Positions 6,745 through 17,000 of a stretch of DNA of 64,000 nt are shown one piece after another. Position 1 is the first letter of the stretch. Each line of letters opens with the position of its first letter. The notes below the pieces were generated by a model. It was not told the DNA's origin. It was given only the letters and a program-made list of their open reading frames with translations, and did no database searches. The stretch covers positions 186,001 to 250,000 of the forward strand of contig CAWHEB010000005.1 of assembly GCA_963828285.1 (NCBI GenBank), in the 5' to 3' direction. Source of the stretch: DAIOEK01 sp963828285 (GTDB lineage Bacteria > Chloroflexota > Anaerolineae > Anaerolineales > Anaerolineaceae). The translations under genes and the position numbers were made by a program.

Positions 6745-7808
6745 ATGCCAAATAACGATGAACTAAAATCTGCAGTGCTCAAAGCACTTTCCAAAGTACA
6801 GGAACCCGAACTCCACCGCGACCTGGTCACACTGAATATGATCCAGGAACTTGTGACCGATAATGGGAATGTAAAATTCAAGATCAACCTGACCACTCCA
6901 GCCTGTCCTCTCAAGGGACGAATTGACGCAGAAGCGCGGGCTGCTGTCAAAGCAGTCCCCGGCGTAAAAGAGATCGAGATCAGTTTTGGCGCCAACGTAC
7001 CGCAAGACTCTCGAATCCGCGGAAAGATCGAACTACCGGTCAAGAACGCCATTGCAGTCGGCTCTGGCAAAGGCGGCGTTGGAAAAAGCACCGTCGCTGT
7101 AAATCTGGCGATAGCCCTGGCAAATTCGGAGCAAAGGTTGGCTTGCTGGATGCCGATATCTATGGACCGAACATCCCCACCATGATGGGTGTCGAACATC
7201 TTCCGCAACCCAAAAACGAACGGATCATCCCAGCCGAAGCTTATGGGGTCAAGATCATGTCCATCGGTTTCATGGTGAAACCCGGTCAGGCCATGATCTG
7301 GCGCGGACCCATGTTGCACACCGCCATACGCCAATTCTTAAATGATGTAGAGTGGGGTGAACTCGATTATTTGATCATCGATCTTCCACCGGGAACCGGC
7401 GATGCCCAGATCAGCCTGGCTCAGACCATCCCCTTGTCTGGCGGGATCATCGTAACTTTGCCACAACAGGTCTCCGTGGAAGATGCTCAGCGCGCAGTCG
7501 AGATGTACCGCGCCCTTCAGGTCCCCGTTCTTGGGGTGATAGAGAATATGAGTTACCTTGAACTGCCCGACGGTACCAGAATGGAAATCTTCGGCAAAGA
7601 CGGTGGTGAAAAATTAGCCAAGCACGCCGGAGTCCCATTCCTAGGAAAGATCCCGATGCAATCCGACGTCCGTGAAGGCGGCGATGCCGGAGAACCCATC
7701 GTCGCTTCAAAGCCGGATTCCGAAGCAGCAAAGAAGTTGGTTGAGATCAGTCAACTTGTCGCCGCGCAGATCAGCATGACAACCCTTGCCAACACAAAGG
7801 CAGGATAA
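6745..7808 (+). pseudogene. mrp: Mrp/ApbC-family Fe-S cluster carrier ATPase, frameshifted
   Basis: Two overlapping frames together encode one full-length Mrp of ~354 residues. The N-terminal DUF59/MIP18 domain (~1-85) is followed by a ParA/Mrp ATPase with deviant Walker A GSGKGGVGKST (around residues 107-117). The frame then fails: at 7128-7130 the sequence reads tcg-gag-caa, where one extra G would give GGA-GCA-AAG-GTT and restore AKVGLLDADIYGPNIP. The second frame continues through DLPPGTGDAQ to the end. Mrp proteins load Fe-S clusters onto apo-proteins. ATG 6745 has GAGG seven bases upstream. Since the rest is intact, a one-base assembly error is likelier than decay. Confidence 0.88.
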
Positions 7809-7840
7809 CCACAAGCAAAAGCGGGTGTTATAATCCACAT

Positions 7841-8749
7841 ATGGATCCATTAATCGTAAGTATCCGGTTCAATCCGGTTGGTAAAGCGTATCATTTTGAT
7901 GCATCCAAAATCCCTGAGATCCGTTCAGGTGATTTTGTTATTGTTGAAACTTCTCGCGGCTGGCAATTAGGCCAGATCGTCGAAATTGTCAAAAACCCTG
8001 TTCTTCCACCGGATGGTACCTGGAAACAGGTCGACCGTCAGGCTACTGCCCGTGACCTGGTGTTACGTCAGAGCTGGCAGGCAAAGGAAACCGATGTACT
8101 TTCGAGATCCCAAAAACGTGCATCTGAAATGCGCCTGCAGGGGATCAAGGTGGTTTCTGCGGAATACAGTTTTGATGGTGCCAGATTGACTTTGCAATTC
8201 AGCACAGAAGTTGAAGAAAAAGTTGAATTGAAGGGATTGCGAAATGAATTGCAGAAAATGTTTTCGCCCAGTCAGGTCGAACTGAGGCAAATTGGTCCAC
8301 GCGATGTAGCCAAGTTGATGTGTGGTATGGGTGCCTGTGGACAAGCTCAACGCTGCTGCTCCATGTTCCTGACAGAGTTTAGCTCCATCTCGATCAAGAT
8401 GGCCAAGGAGCAAGGCATTTCCCTCACACCCACTGAAATAACAGGAATGTGCGGTAGATTACGCTGCTGTCTGATCTATGAATATGATCATTATGTTGAA
8501 CTCCGCGGAAAGCTTCCTCGAAAGAATAAACGGGTGATTACACCTTTGGGAGAAGGCAAAGTAATCGATATCATTCCCCTTCGGCAGCGGGTGGTTGTCG
8601 AAATTCCAGAGACTGGTTATCGCGAGTTCCCTGTTGAAGAATTAAAGTACCCGAAGAAAATCAACCTGCTGAAACTGGGCAGTGCTGAACCAAAACAACA
8701 AGAGCACCCTCAACAACGACCGCAGTATAAACAACAACGAAAACAATGA
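7841..8749 (+). CDS. PSP1 domain protein, YaaT/RicT-like
   Basis: 302 residues. The core is a PSP1 domain (~40-130 onward) with the cysteine-rich signature of the RicT/YaaT family: CGMGACGQAQRCC and MCGRLRCCLIYE. In Bacillus, RicT binds Fe-S clusters as part of the RicAFT complex that affects RNase Y and development; whether that role applies here is unknown. The C-terminal ~25 residues are Gln/Lys-rich and low-complexity. It lies just downstream of mrp, an Fe-S carrier. The stop TGA (8747-8749) overlaps an ATG, and the same frame reopens directly into the next gene. Confidence 0.88.
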   Translation: MDPLIVSIRFNPVGKAYHFDASKIPEIRSGDFVIVETSRGWQLGQIVEIVKNPVLPPDGTWKQVDRQATARDLVLRQSWQAKETDVLSRSQKRASEMRLQGIKVVSAEYSFDGARLTLQFSTEVEEKVELKGLRNELQKMFSPSQVELRQIGPRDVAKLMCGMGACGQAQRCCSMFLTEFSSISIKMAKEQGISLTPTEITGMCGRLRCCLIYEYDHYVELRGKLPRKNKRVITPLGEGKVIDIIPLRQRVVVEIPETGYREFPVEELKYPKKINLLKLGSAEPKQQEHPQQRPQYKQQRKQ

Positions 8750-9481
8750 TCCGAATCCACACTGCAGCCGGAAAATTGGGAAGAAACCACAACGATCCTC
8801 GTCATCCTGGCTCACCCGGACGATCCTGAATTCTTTCTGGGCGGAACCTTGGCCAGGTGGATCAACGCCGGTCATATCGTTGATTACTTGTTGTTGACCG
8901 AAGGTGATAAAGGTAGTCAAGACCTGACACAATCTCCTGAATCGATTGTAAAGATCCGTAAGTTGGAACAGCGTAAAGCTGCGGATGTATTAGGAGTACG
9001 GGATATCACCTTTTTCAATGAACCAGATGGATTCTTACAAAATTCAGCCGAGCTGCGGAAAAAAGTCGTCAGGATCATTCGTAAAATTCGTCCGCAAATT
9101 ATCGTAAGCAGTGATCCGCTGACTTATTACTTTAGAGATATTTATATCAACCATCCTGATCATAAAATGGCAGGGGAGATCACACTCAGCGCGGTTTTCC
9201 CCGCAGTTGGTAACCCTTTCTATTTCCCGGAATTGATCCGGGAAGAATCCCTTCAACCTTACACGCCAAACGAAATTTGGTTGTCGATGCCATCTGAAGC
9301 AAATGTGACCATAGATACAACAGAGGAATATGCGCAAAAAGTCCTTGCGTTGCATGAGCACGCCAGCCAGATAGGTCAAATACCCGATTTTGATAAGTAC
9401 ATGTTGAGCCGCAGAGTCGAGGGATCGACAGAAGAAAACCCGCGCTTCGAAGAAAAATTCCGCCGGCTTTACAAACGCTAA
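8750..9481 (+). CDS. PIG-L family deacetylase (LmbE-like), start unresolved
   Basis: The zinc-binding signature AHPDDPEF, followed by FLGGT and later HPDHKMAG, defines a PIG-L/LmbE N-deacetylase. Enzymes of this family remove acetyl from GlcNAc conjugates, for example in mycothiol-like or bacillithiol-like thiols or glycolipids; the substrate here cannot be told. The frame is open back to 8750, immediately after the PSP1 stop and in the same frame, but has no ATG, GTG or TTG before the catalytic motif; the first such codon (TTG 8849) lies after it. Possible starts are CTG 8762, or ATG 8746 (ATGA overlap with PSP1) followed by an undetected indel. No Shine-Dalgarno sequence decides. Confidence 0.8.
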   Translation, partial: SESTLQPENWEETTTILVILAHPDDPEFFLGGTLARWINAGHIVDYLLLTEGDKGSQDLTQSPESIVKIRKLEQRKAADVLGVRDITFFNEPDGFLQNSAELRKKVVRIIRKIRPQIIVSSDPLTYYFRDIYINHPDHKMAGEITLSAVFPAVGNPFYFPELIREESLQPYTPNEIWLSMPSEANVTIDTTEEYAQKVLALHEHASQIGQIPDFDKYMLSRRVEGSTEENPRFEEKFRRLYKR

Positions 9482-9497
9482 AAGTGTCATAAAACAC

Positions 9498-9526
9498 TTG
9501 ACCCTTCCGTTTCAGCATGCTATACT
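9498..9526 (+). promoter_or_regulatory. Promoter of the FadR-like regulator gene
   Basis: TTGACC (9498-9503), 17-bp spacer, TATACT (9521-9526). Start expected near 9533. Confidence 0.65.
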
Positions 9527-9539
9527 TTAATCATCAGAA

Positions 9540-9550
9540 TAATCAGATTA
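9540..9550. promoter_or_regulatory. Palindrome TAATCAGATTA at the transcription start, candidate operator
   Basis: An 11-base palindrome centred on 9545, with TAATCAT repeats on both sides (9528-9534 and 9549-9555). It lies just downstream of the -10 element, as expected for autorepression by the GntR-type gene that follows. Confidence 0.4.
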
Positions 9551-9563
9551 ATCATATGGTTAA

Positions 9564-10268
9564 ATGATGAAAAATAACTCCCCCATTCATTCCAGGTTAT
9601 CCCCGTTCATGCGTTATCTGGCTTCGCTACCACAAAACAGCCAGGTTAGACTTCCACCCTTGGCAGAATTAAGTCAGGACCTCGGATTGAGTGTAGCCAG
9701 TCTACGTGAACAATTGGAAGTAGCCCGAATGATGGGAATTGTTGAAGTACATCCACGGACTGGCATTCAAAAAATGCCCTTCACGTTTACGCATGCGGTT
9801 ACGACCAGCCTATATTATGGGATGTTGATCAACGAAAATACTTTCCAAAAATACGCTGATTTCCGTAAGCAGATTGAGCTTGTCTACTGGAAACAGGCAG
9901 TCAGTTTATTGACCGAAGAGGACCACAATAGGTTAACCCGTCTGGTAAAACGGGCATTTGATAAATTACATCATCATCCACCTCAAATTCCGCATGAGGA
10001 ACATCGGGAATTACACCTTTCGATCTATCGACGATTGGATAATCCTTTTGTCCACGGAGTCTTGGAGGCATATTGGCTGGCTTACGAAGAATCTGGATTG
10101 GCGATGTATACCGACCTGGATTATCTAGAACAAGTATGGCGTTACCATCAGAGAATGGTTGAGGCCATCTGTTCCGGCGATCTGGACAATGGTTATCGCC
10201 TTGTAACCGAACATATGGATTTAATTTCCCAGCGATCCACCCCAGTGCATAGACACCGCTTCGAATAA
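9564..10268 (+). CDS. GntR/FadR-family transcriptional regulator with FCD domain
   Basis: 234 residues. Residues ~5-70 are a winged helix of the GntR type (LPPLAELSQDLGLSVASLRE), although the usual N-terminal half is divergent. Residues ~80-230 are the all-helical FCD effector domain, with conserved acidic and histidine residues (FRKQIEL, HRELHLSIY, HQRMVEAI) that in this class bind a metal and a carboxylate ligand. It precedes korAB by 25 bases on the same strand, so it may regulate 2-oxoacid oxidation; the effector is unknown. No good Shine-Dalgarno is seen at ATG 9564 or 9567. Confidence 0.85.
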   Translation: MMKNNSPIHSRLSPFMRYLASLPQNSQVRLPPLAELSQDLGLSVASLREQLEVARMMGIVEVHPRTGIQKMPFTFTHAVTTSLYYGMLINENTFQKYADFRKQIELVYWKQAVSLLTEEDHNRLTRLVKRAFDKLHHHPPQIPHEEHRELHLSIYRRLDNPFVHGVLEAYWLAYEESGLAMYTDLDYLEQVWRYHQRMVEAICSGDLDNGYRLVTEHMDLISQRSTPVHRHRFE

Positions 10269-10293
10269 TCTGAGTACTCAATTGGAGAAAAAC

Positions 10294-12114
10294 ATGACCC
10301 AATCGGGAGATAACCCTAAAATACCTGAAAGAATAAATGACTTTTGTATCACCTTCGCCACTACGAATGGATCAGGTAGTCAGACAGCGAATATTACTCT
10401 GATGCGGGCACTATTCAAAATGGGGATCCCGGTGGCAGGTAAAAATAGATTTCCTTCCAATATTCAGGGAATGCCAACCTGGTACAGTATTCGGGTATCG
10501 CAGGATGGCTATTTAGGCCGGCTGGAAGATGATGATATTCTAATCGCCATGAATCCAGCATCATTTACCAAGGATCTCGAATTCTTATGCCCAGGTGGAG
10601 CATTATTTTACGCAGACGACATCAAAATCCCCATCACACGGACTGATATTTCCACTTACCCGATGCCGGTGAAGAAATTAGCGCGAGAAGCTGACGTTTC
10701 TCCAGCATTGAGAGATTACATTGCCAATATGGTCTATGTGGGTGTTGTGGCGAAAATCCTGGGAATTGATCTGGAAAAAATCCAATCCGCTCTTGATTTT
10801 CATTTTAAAAGCAAACAAAAAGCTGTTGAGTCGAATTTCAACATCGTAAAAAGCGCATTCGAATGGGCAGCGGATAATCTTGTTAAGACAGATCCTTTTA
10901 AAGTGACCCAGCTAACTCCGCTGGATGGATACATTATGGCTGATGGTAATACTGCCGGAGCATTAGGTTCGATCTTTGGCGGAATGCAATTCTCCGCGTG
11001 GTACCCCATTACCCCTGCTTCCACATTGCCGGAGGCTCTTAATGAGTATCTTCCAGTCTTCCGTAAAGATCCGGTTACCGGAAAGAAAAACTATGTTGTC
11101 GTACAAGCTGAAGATGAACTAGCAGCCATCGGAATGACCATAGGTGCTGGATTCGCCGGACTTAGAGCAGTGACATCCACTTCCGGACCTGGATTAAGCC
11201 TGATGACTGAATATCTTGGTCTGGCATATTATTCAGAAATGCCTGTGGTTGTCTGGGATGTACAACGGGTAGGACCAAGTACAGGTTTGCCAACCAGAAC
11301 TGAGCAAGGCGATATCACGATGGCCTACTTCCTTGGACATGGCGATACACAACATGTCATGCTCTTACCAGGGACAGTTCAGGAATGTTTCGAATTTGGC
11401 TGGAAGGCATTTGATTTTGCTGAAAGACTTCAAACACCTATCCTGGTAATGATCGACCTTGATATGGGAATGAATCAATGGATGACCAAGGAATTCCAAT
11501 ACCCTGACAAACCCATGGATAGAGGGAAAGTGCTTTGGGAAGAAGATATCGAAAAACTGACCCAAGAATGGGGTAGATACCTGGATGTTGACGGTGATGG
11601 TATCCCTTACCGGACGATTCCTGGAAATTTACATCCAAAGGCAGCCTACTTCGCCAGGGGAACCGGTCACGATGAATATGCACGTTATAGCGAAGAACCG
11701 GATGTCTGGGAACTTGGTATGGCCAGGCTTAAATTAAAATTTGAAACCGCTCGATCTATTCTACCTGAACCGATCATCTCCAAAAAAGCGAATAGCCGAA
11801 ACGGATTAATAGGATACGGTTCAACTGACCCAGCCATCCTCGAAACATGCGATTTGCTTGAGGTAAAAGGTATTCCGGTGGATTATTTAAGGTTACGGGC
11901 AGCTCCATTTCACGCAGATGTCAGAAAATTTATCGAAACCCATGAAAAAATATATGTTGTTGAAATGAATCGCGACGGTCAGATGTGCCAATTATTACAA
12001 ATAGAATATCCAGACCTTGCAGGACGGATCTTCACCGTCGCACATAGCGACGGATTACCTTTGTCCGCTCGCTGGATCACCGGACAAATCCTGCATTTGG
12101 AGGTGAAATCATGA
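10294..12114 (+). CDS. korA: 2-oxoacid:ferredoxin oxidoreductase, alpha subunit (fused gamma-alpha)
   Basis: 606 residues from ATG 10294, which has GGAG six bases upstream. Residues ~20-190 are the gamma domain (TNGSGSQTANITLMRALFKM), and ~205-600 the alpha pyrimidine-binding and transketolase C-terminal-like domains (WYPITPASTLPEAL, TSTSGPGLSLMTEYLGLAYY, TGLPTRTEQGDI). The complex oxidises a 2-oxoacid to the acyl-CoA and reduces ferredoxin in the cytoplasm. The substrate (2-oxoglutarate, pyruvate or a branched-chain acid) is not fixed by sequence alone; the gene name follows the common annotation. The stop overlaps the korB start (ATGA). Confidence 0.9.
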   Translation: MTQSGDNPKIPERINDFCITFATTNGSGSQTANITLMRALFKMGIPVAGKNRFPSNIQGMPTWYSIRVSQDGYLGRLEDDDILIAMNPASFTKDLEFLCPGGALFYADDIKIPITRTDISTYPMPVKKLAREADVSPALRDYIANMVYVGVVAKILGIDLEKIQSALDFHFKSKQKAVESNFNIVKSAFEWAADNLVKTDPFKVTQLTPLDGYIMADGNTAGALGSIFGGMQFSAWYPITPASTLPEALNEYLPVFRKDPVTGKKNYVVVQAEDELAAIGMTIGAGFAGLRAVTSTSGPGLSLMTEYLGLAYYSEMPVVVWDVQRVGPSTGLPTRTEQGDITMAYFLGHGDTQHVMLLPGTVQECFEFGWKAFDFAERLQTPILVMIDLDMGMNQWMTKEFQYPDKPMDRGKVLWEEDIEKLTQEWGRYLDVDGDGIPYRTIPGNLHPKAAYFARGTGHDEYARYSEEPDVWELGMARLKLKFETARSILPEPIISKKANSRNGLIGYGSTDPAILETCDLLEVKGIPVDYLRLRAAPFHADVRKFIETHEKIYVVEMNRDGQMCQLLQIEYPDLAGRIFTVAHSDGLPLSARWITGQILHLEVKS

Positions 12115-13155
12115 CAGAACAAAACGGGACTGCTCAGGCGGTAAATATCTGCCGGATTAACCAGGATCGATTATCGTGGAGCTCAATCCACGTTATGTCA
12201 GGGATGCGGTCACAATTCCATATCTAGCCAGATCATTGCTGCCTGTTATGAAATTGGATTGAAGCCTGAAAAAGTATTAAAGTTTTCAGGTATTGGTTGC
12301 TCGAGTAAAAGCCCGACATATTTCCTGGGTAGATCCTTTGGTTTTAATGGTCTTCATGGAAGGATGCCATCCCTCGCTCTGGGGGCGATGTTTGGAGATA
12401 CTTCCCTTAAAGGAATTGGAATCAGTGGTGATGGAGATTCGGCCAGTATTGGTATCGGCCAGTTCAAGCATCTTGTTCGTAGAAATTTGCCCATGGTATA
12501 CATCGTAGAAAACAATGGCGTATATGGATTAACGAAAGGGCAATTCTCAGCAACAGCCGAGAAAGGCTTATCCCTGAAGAAGCAAGGAACAAATCCTTAC
12601 CTTCCTGTGGATATTGCCCTGGAAGCATTGGTTTCAAACGCCACCTTTGTTGCCAGATCCTTCGCTGGCGATCCGCGCCAGGTTAAGGAATTGATCAAAG
12701 CCGCTTTCAGCCATAAAGGTATTGCTGTTTTGGATATCATTAGTCCATGTGTAACCTTCAATAACCAGGAAGGTACCCTACATTCTTATACTTGGGGCAA
12801 AGATCATGAAGCTCCACTCCACGAAATATCATTTATTCCTCCGCGAGACGAGATCATGGTGGAAGATTTTGAGGAAGGCACTGTCCGCGAAGTTGAAATG
12901 CATGATGGTTCAATGGTCATGTTGAAAAAACTTGAACGGGATTATGATCCACGAGATCGTTGGCAGGCACTGCGAGTATTGGAAGATGGACAACGAAACA
13001 ATTGGCTGGTAACTGGGTTATTGTATGTGGATCCGGATGTTCCATCGTTATTTGATATTTATGATCTTCCCGATCAGCCTTTGAATAGGATGACTGAGAA
13101 AGATTTGCGACCACCCAAAGAAGCAATTTCAAAAGTGAATGCATTAATGTTCTAG
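12111..13155 (+). pseudogene. korB: 2-oxoacid:ferredoxin oxidoreductase, beta subunit, frameshifted near the N-terminus
   Basis: ATG 12111 overlaps the korA stop in an ATGA, but after ~10 codons the frame leaves the conserved sequence. From ~12145 the +1 frame reads TRIDYRGAQSTLCQGCGHNS, the expected N-terminal cluster region, then GIGCSSKSPTY, the thiamine diphosphate motif GDGDSASIG and VENNGVYGLTKGQFSAT. One extra base between 12141 and 12156 explains it: dropping an A gives VNSAGLTRIDYRG. No usual start codon exists in the second frame before the CQGCGH motif, so an alternative start does not rescue it. The beta subunit holds ThDP and one [4Fe-4S] cluster. Likely an assembly indel in a working gene. 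Confidence 0.87.
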
Positions 13156-13172
13156 TAATCGAAAACCTAATA

Positions 13173-13213
13173 AATAATCCTGGAGTTGTCTAATAATCAC
13201 CGGGATTATTTTT
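13173..13213 (+). terminator. Terminator after korAB
   Basis: AATAATCC (13173-13180) pairs with GGATTATT (13203-13210), followed by TTT. A long loop (22 bases, partly structured) makes this a moderate terminator. Confidence 0.6.
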
Positions 13214-13239
13214 GTTTTCAAGCTACCACATGTTATAAT
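13212..13239 (+). promoter_or_regulatory. Promoter of the partner-switching operon
   Basis: A perfect -10 TATAAT at 13234-13239 with a weak -35 TTGTTT at 13212-13217 (16-bp spacer). Start expected near 13246. Confidence 0.5.
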
Positions 13240-13283
13240 TTTATTGTTGTACATGCCCCATACCGAGAAAGGTGTCTTTTTCC

Positions 13284-13619
13284 ATGGAGATCTCAAGCAA
13301 ACAATTTAAACATTGCGACCTAATTACTGTATCAGGACGAATTGACAGTTCCACGGCACCTTTACTGGGTGATACTCTGAATGCTATCACGGAAGAAGGT
13401 CGCTATAAATTGGTATTAGACTGTGCGAAATTAGACTTTCTATCATCCGCAGGGATTTGGGTTTTAGTGAATGCCCAAAAGACATGCAAGCGCTATAATC
13501 GTGGCGAAGTAGTCCTGGTGGATGTACCTGAAAAGATCTTATCAACATTGGATCTAGCCGGCTTGGTACCATTCTTCCGCATCGCCAATAATGTAACTGA
13601 TGCAGTAGGCAGTTTTTAA
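13284..13619 (+). CDS. STAS-domain anti-sigma factor antagonist
   Basis: 111 residues from ATG 13284; AGGTG (13270-13274) sits nine bases upstream, which favours this over GTG 13272 that lies inside that site. The whole protein is a STAS domain of the SpoIIAA/RsbV type. The phosphorylatable serine region reads LDFLSSAGIWVL. In partner switching the unphosphorylated antagonist sequesters the anti-sigma kinase. It is followed after 12 bases by an RsbW-like kinase and then by a SpoIIE phosphatase, so all three roles of the module are in one operon. No sigma factor gene is present. Confidence 0.9.
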   Translation: MEISSKQFKHCDLITVSGRIDSSTAPLLGDTLNAITEEGRYKLVLDCAKLDFLSSAGIWVLVNAQKTCKRYNRGEVVLVDVPEKILSTLDLAGLVPFFRIANNVTDAVGSF

Positions 13620-13631
13620 CAGATTACTATT

Positions 13632-14036
13632 ATGGCAATTTATGCTGCAACACTTGACAACCTGGTCCGAATTAACGACCAGGTTGTAGATTCTGCCAGA
13701 AAAGCAGGGCTTTCTGAACGGGCAATTTATGATGTTGAAGTAGCTCTAGATGAAGCTTGCACAAATATTATTGAACATTCGTATCGTGGAAAAAAGAAAG
13801 GGGAAATAGAGGTAATCTGTCAGATCATTCCCGACGGATTAAAGATCATCATACATGATTCAGGATGTTATTTTAATCCAGATTTCATCCCAAAGCCGGA
13901 TGTTAATACTCCCTTAAACAAAAGAAAACAGCACGGATTAGGCTTGTACTTCATGCAAAGATTAATGGATGAAGTAATTTATGACCCTTGCGAAGGAGAA
14001 GGCACTTTATTGACCATGATTAAACGCAAGGAGTGA
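13632..14036 (+). CDS. Anti-sigma regulatory factor, RsbW-like serine kinase
   Basis: 134 residues, HATPase_c_2 (GHKL) fold. N box EVALDEACTNIIEHSY (around residues 36-51), G1 box HDSG (around 76-79) and G2 box GLGLYFM (around 100-106) are intact, so ATP binding is expected. Enzymes of this family phosphorylate their STAS antagonist and bind a sigma factor or another target. No Shine-Dalgarno stands out at ATG 13632, suggesting coupling to the gene 12 bases upstream. The target is unknown, as no sigma gene lies nearby. Confidence 0.9.
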   Translation: MAIYAATLDNLVRINDQVVDSARKAGLSERAIYDVEVALDEACTNIIEHSYRGKKKGEIEVICQIIPDGLKIIIHDSGCYFNPDFIPKPDVNTPLNKRKQHGLGLYFMQRLMDEVIYDPCEGEGTLLTMIKRKE

Positions 14037-14039
14037 TGC

Positions 14040-17000
14040 TTGAAAGACCTTTTGGAAAAAGCAAATCAACCTGCCTGGAGAAAATTCCTGGCCATAAGCG
14101 AACAACTTGTACGCCAAACCACAATCCGTGGACAGGCGGAATTAATTCGTTCTTATATCCAAGATCTTGGTCAATACGATGCGGATATCTGGTTTTCAGA
14201 TACCATTTCTAAAACACCTGGTTCAAACAATACAAGCGAATTTCCTCCAATCCCACCAACACCATTGATGCAAAAAGTTGCCACCGATAAAACGACAAGC
14301 ATTATCAGTAAAGGTGGTCAACCCAAGCACTACACCGGAAGCGAGCCTCCCTACATCATCGCTTATCCACTATTGGTTCAGGATGCATTTCTTGGTGTTG
14401 TTCAGGTTTTCAGAGTGGATAGTAATTCCTTCAACCGTGACGAAGTGGATTTCATGGAAGGATTATCAGCCCACATTGCTGTTGGTCTTCAGATCAGTCA
14501 CCATACAATTATTAAGAACTGGCGGTTGGAGCAACTCGCTTTGGTTAAAAATGTGAGCGACCAAATTGCGAATATTCCTGATTTGGATGAACTATGCCAA
14601 AAGGTTGCTAGTATCATCCAACAAGCTTTCCATTATTATGCGGTGAACATCTTTACTGTTGATGAAAAGAACCAACAAATCACTTTTCGCACCTGCAGCA
14701 GTTTAAATGAATTAATTCAAAAAAATAAGTTTGCCTTGAAACCGATATTTGGTAAGGGATTAATTGGAGAGGCATCAGCCAAAGGAACAGAAATTCTGGT
14801 AAACGATGTTTCCCGTGAAAAGCGTTTCATTCCGATCGAACAATTCAAGTTGACAAAATCTGAGGTTGTTCTTCCGTTAAAAGTAGAGGATCGTGTTGTA
14901 GGTATTTTGGATATACAAAGCGATCATCATTATTCATTCCACGAGATGGATATGCTCGTCCTTCGTTCATTGTCAGTCAGTATTGCACTAGCCATCGAAG
15001 GGACTGTTTTATTGAGCGATATTCAACGCCGAATTGAACAGTTATCGGCGGTTTCTGATGTAGGGAAAGCATTATCATCCATTCTAGATTTTGAGCAATT
15101 ACTGCAACAAATTGTTGACCTGATCCATGACCGGTTTGAATATCCATTTGTTCATCTATTTCTGAAGCAACCAGATACAGGATCTTTGAATTATCGTGCT
15201 GGAGCAGGAGATAGGGCGACTATTCTTGACAAGACCGGATTACAGTACTCGTTAAATGACAAATCGGGGATCATATCCTGGGTTGCAAGGAATGGAAAGA
15301 CACTTGTAGCAAATGATGTTACTCAAGATACCCATTACCGACCTTCCGCCTTGTTTCCAGCTGATACAGCTTCCGAGATGGCTATACCACTCTGTTTTGG
15401 CGATGAGGTTTTGGGAGTGTTGGACATTCAGAGTGAGAAAGTCGGTGTATTTGATGATGATGATCGGGTTTTATTTGAAGCATTAGGGGATAGTATAGCC
15501 ATTGCCATCCGTAATTCCTTCTTGTTTAATAAGGAAAGATGGCGAAGACTGGCTTCGGATTCACTGCGCGAGGTAGCCGGCTTACTTTCAGGGAATATAG
15601 CAATTGATCGTCTATTGGATATTATACTAACGAACTTAGAAAATATTCTACCGTGTGATGCTGCTGCAATATGGCTTGTCGATACGGATGAAGATCTTGG
15701 TGAAGGAGGGCTACCACTAAAGCTTGCTGCTGCTCATGGTGTTACCATCGAACAAGTTACTGAGTCTTGCTGTGATCATCCAATCTGTATGGAGTGGCTG
15801 AAATCTGGCTATCAAAAAAGAAAATCCTACAATTCGCGCACAGACGGATCCATTCGGTCCATTGGGCAAAGCGTTATCTTATAACAACGACTATTCTTCG
15901 ATTGCTGCTCCTTTAAAAGTGAATAATAAACCTGTTGGTCTATTGACATTGGCGCATCATACTCCCAGAAGGTATGGTGAAGAATCGGTACAGATGACCT
16001 CTGCTTTTGCCAATTATGCTGCTGTAGCTATCCAGAATAATCGATTATTCGCTTCCGCCCAGGAACAGGCATGGATCGCGACTGTATTGTTACAGGTAGC
16101 TGAGGCTACACAGAGCATCACGACAATAGATGAGCTTTTACAGACAGTGATCCGACTTACACCCATGATGGTTGGCGTGGTGGGAAGTGCGATCCTGACT
16201 TGGGACGAACGTAGTCAATGTTTTTACTTAGCTGGTTCACATGGACTAAAGTTTGATGAAAAATGTCAATTGAGAGGCCACAAAATCTGCCTAGAAAGTT
16301 CTAGTGCATTACAATTTTTGGTTCAACACAATTCTCAGGTTTATATCCATGATCTTGCAGTTGAATTTCCTTTTATCGATTACCAGTCCTCTCCAGATAT
16401 TCAACCCAATGAATTTGTTCTACTTCCTTTGTTATCAAGGGAAAAACTCATGGGATGTTTTTTGGTGGTTTATGAATCTGATGGGAAATCAGGACTTTCT
16501 AATCCCATCGAACAGGAAAGATTGACTATCATCCAGGGAATAGCACATCAGACAGCAATAGCTGTTGAAAACTTGCAGTTACTTGAACGACAACAACAGG
16601 AAACATACGTATCTGCGGCGTTACTGCAAGTTGCGCAAACAGTCGTAAGCCATTCTGAAATCAATGATGTTTTTGCTTCCATAGTACAGATCACACCAAT
16701 TTTGGTAGGCTCTGAAATATGTGTTGTCTTTTTATGGGATGAATATGCGGCAAAATATCATGCGGTGCAAATTAATGGCATCAGCAAACTCGAAGAAGAA
16801 AGAATACTATCCGCCTCTTTCCTTCCAACAGATGCTAGATTAATCGAGATGGTTTGTGGACAGGACAAATTGGTTACCTTACCCGTTCCGGATGCGATAG
16901 CCTTGGATCCTGGTTGTTGGGTAAATTTGGACCCAACTTTTATTATTGCGCCTGAAGATATATCTGATAATCAACAATCAGTATTGATCGGTGTACCTCT

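Noticed and set aside
9482..9499. AAGTGT-cataaa-ACACTT as a terminator after the PIG-L gene
   Set aside because: The stem has only six A/T-rich pairs and no T run, and it overlaps the -35 of the next promoter.
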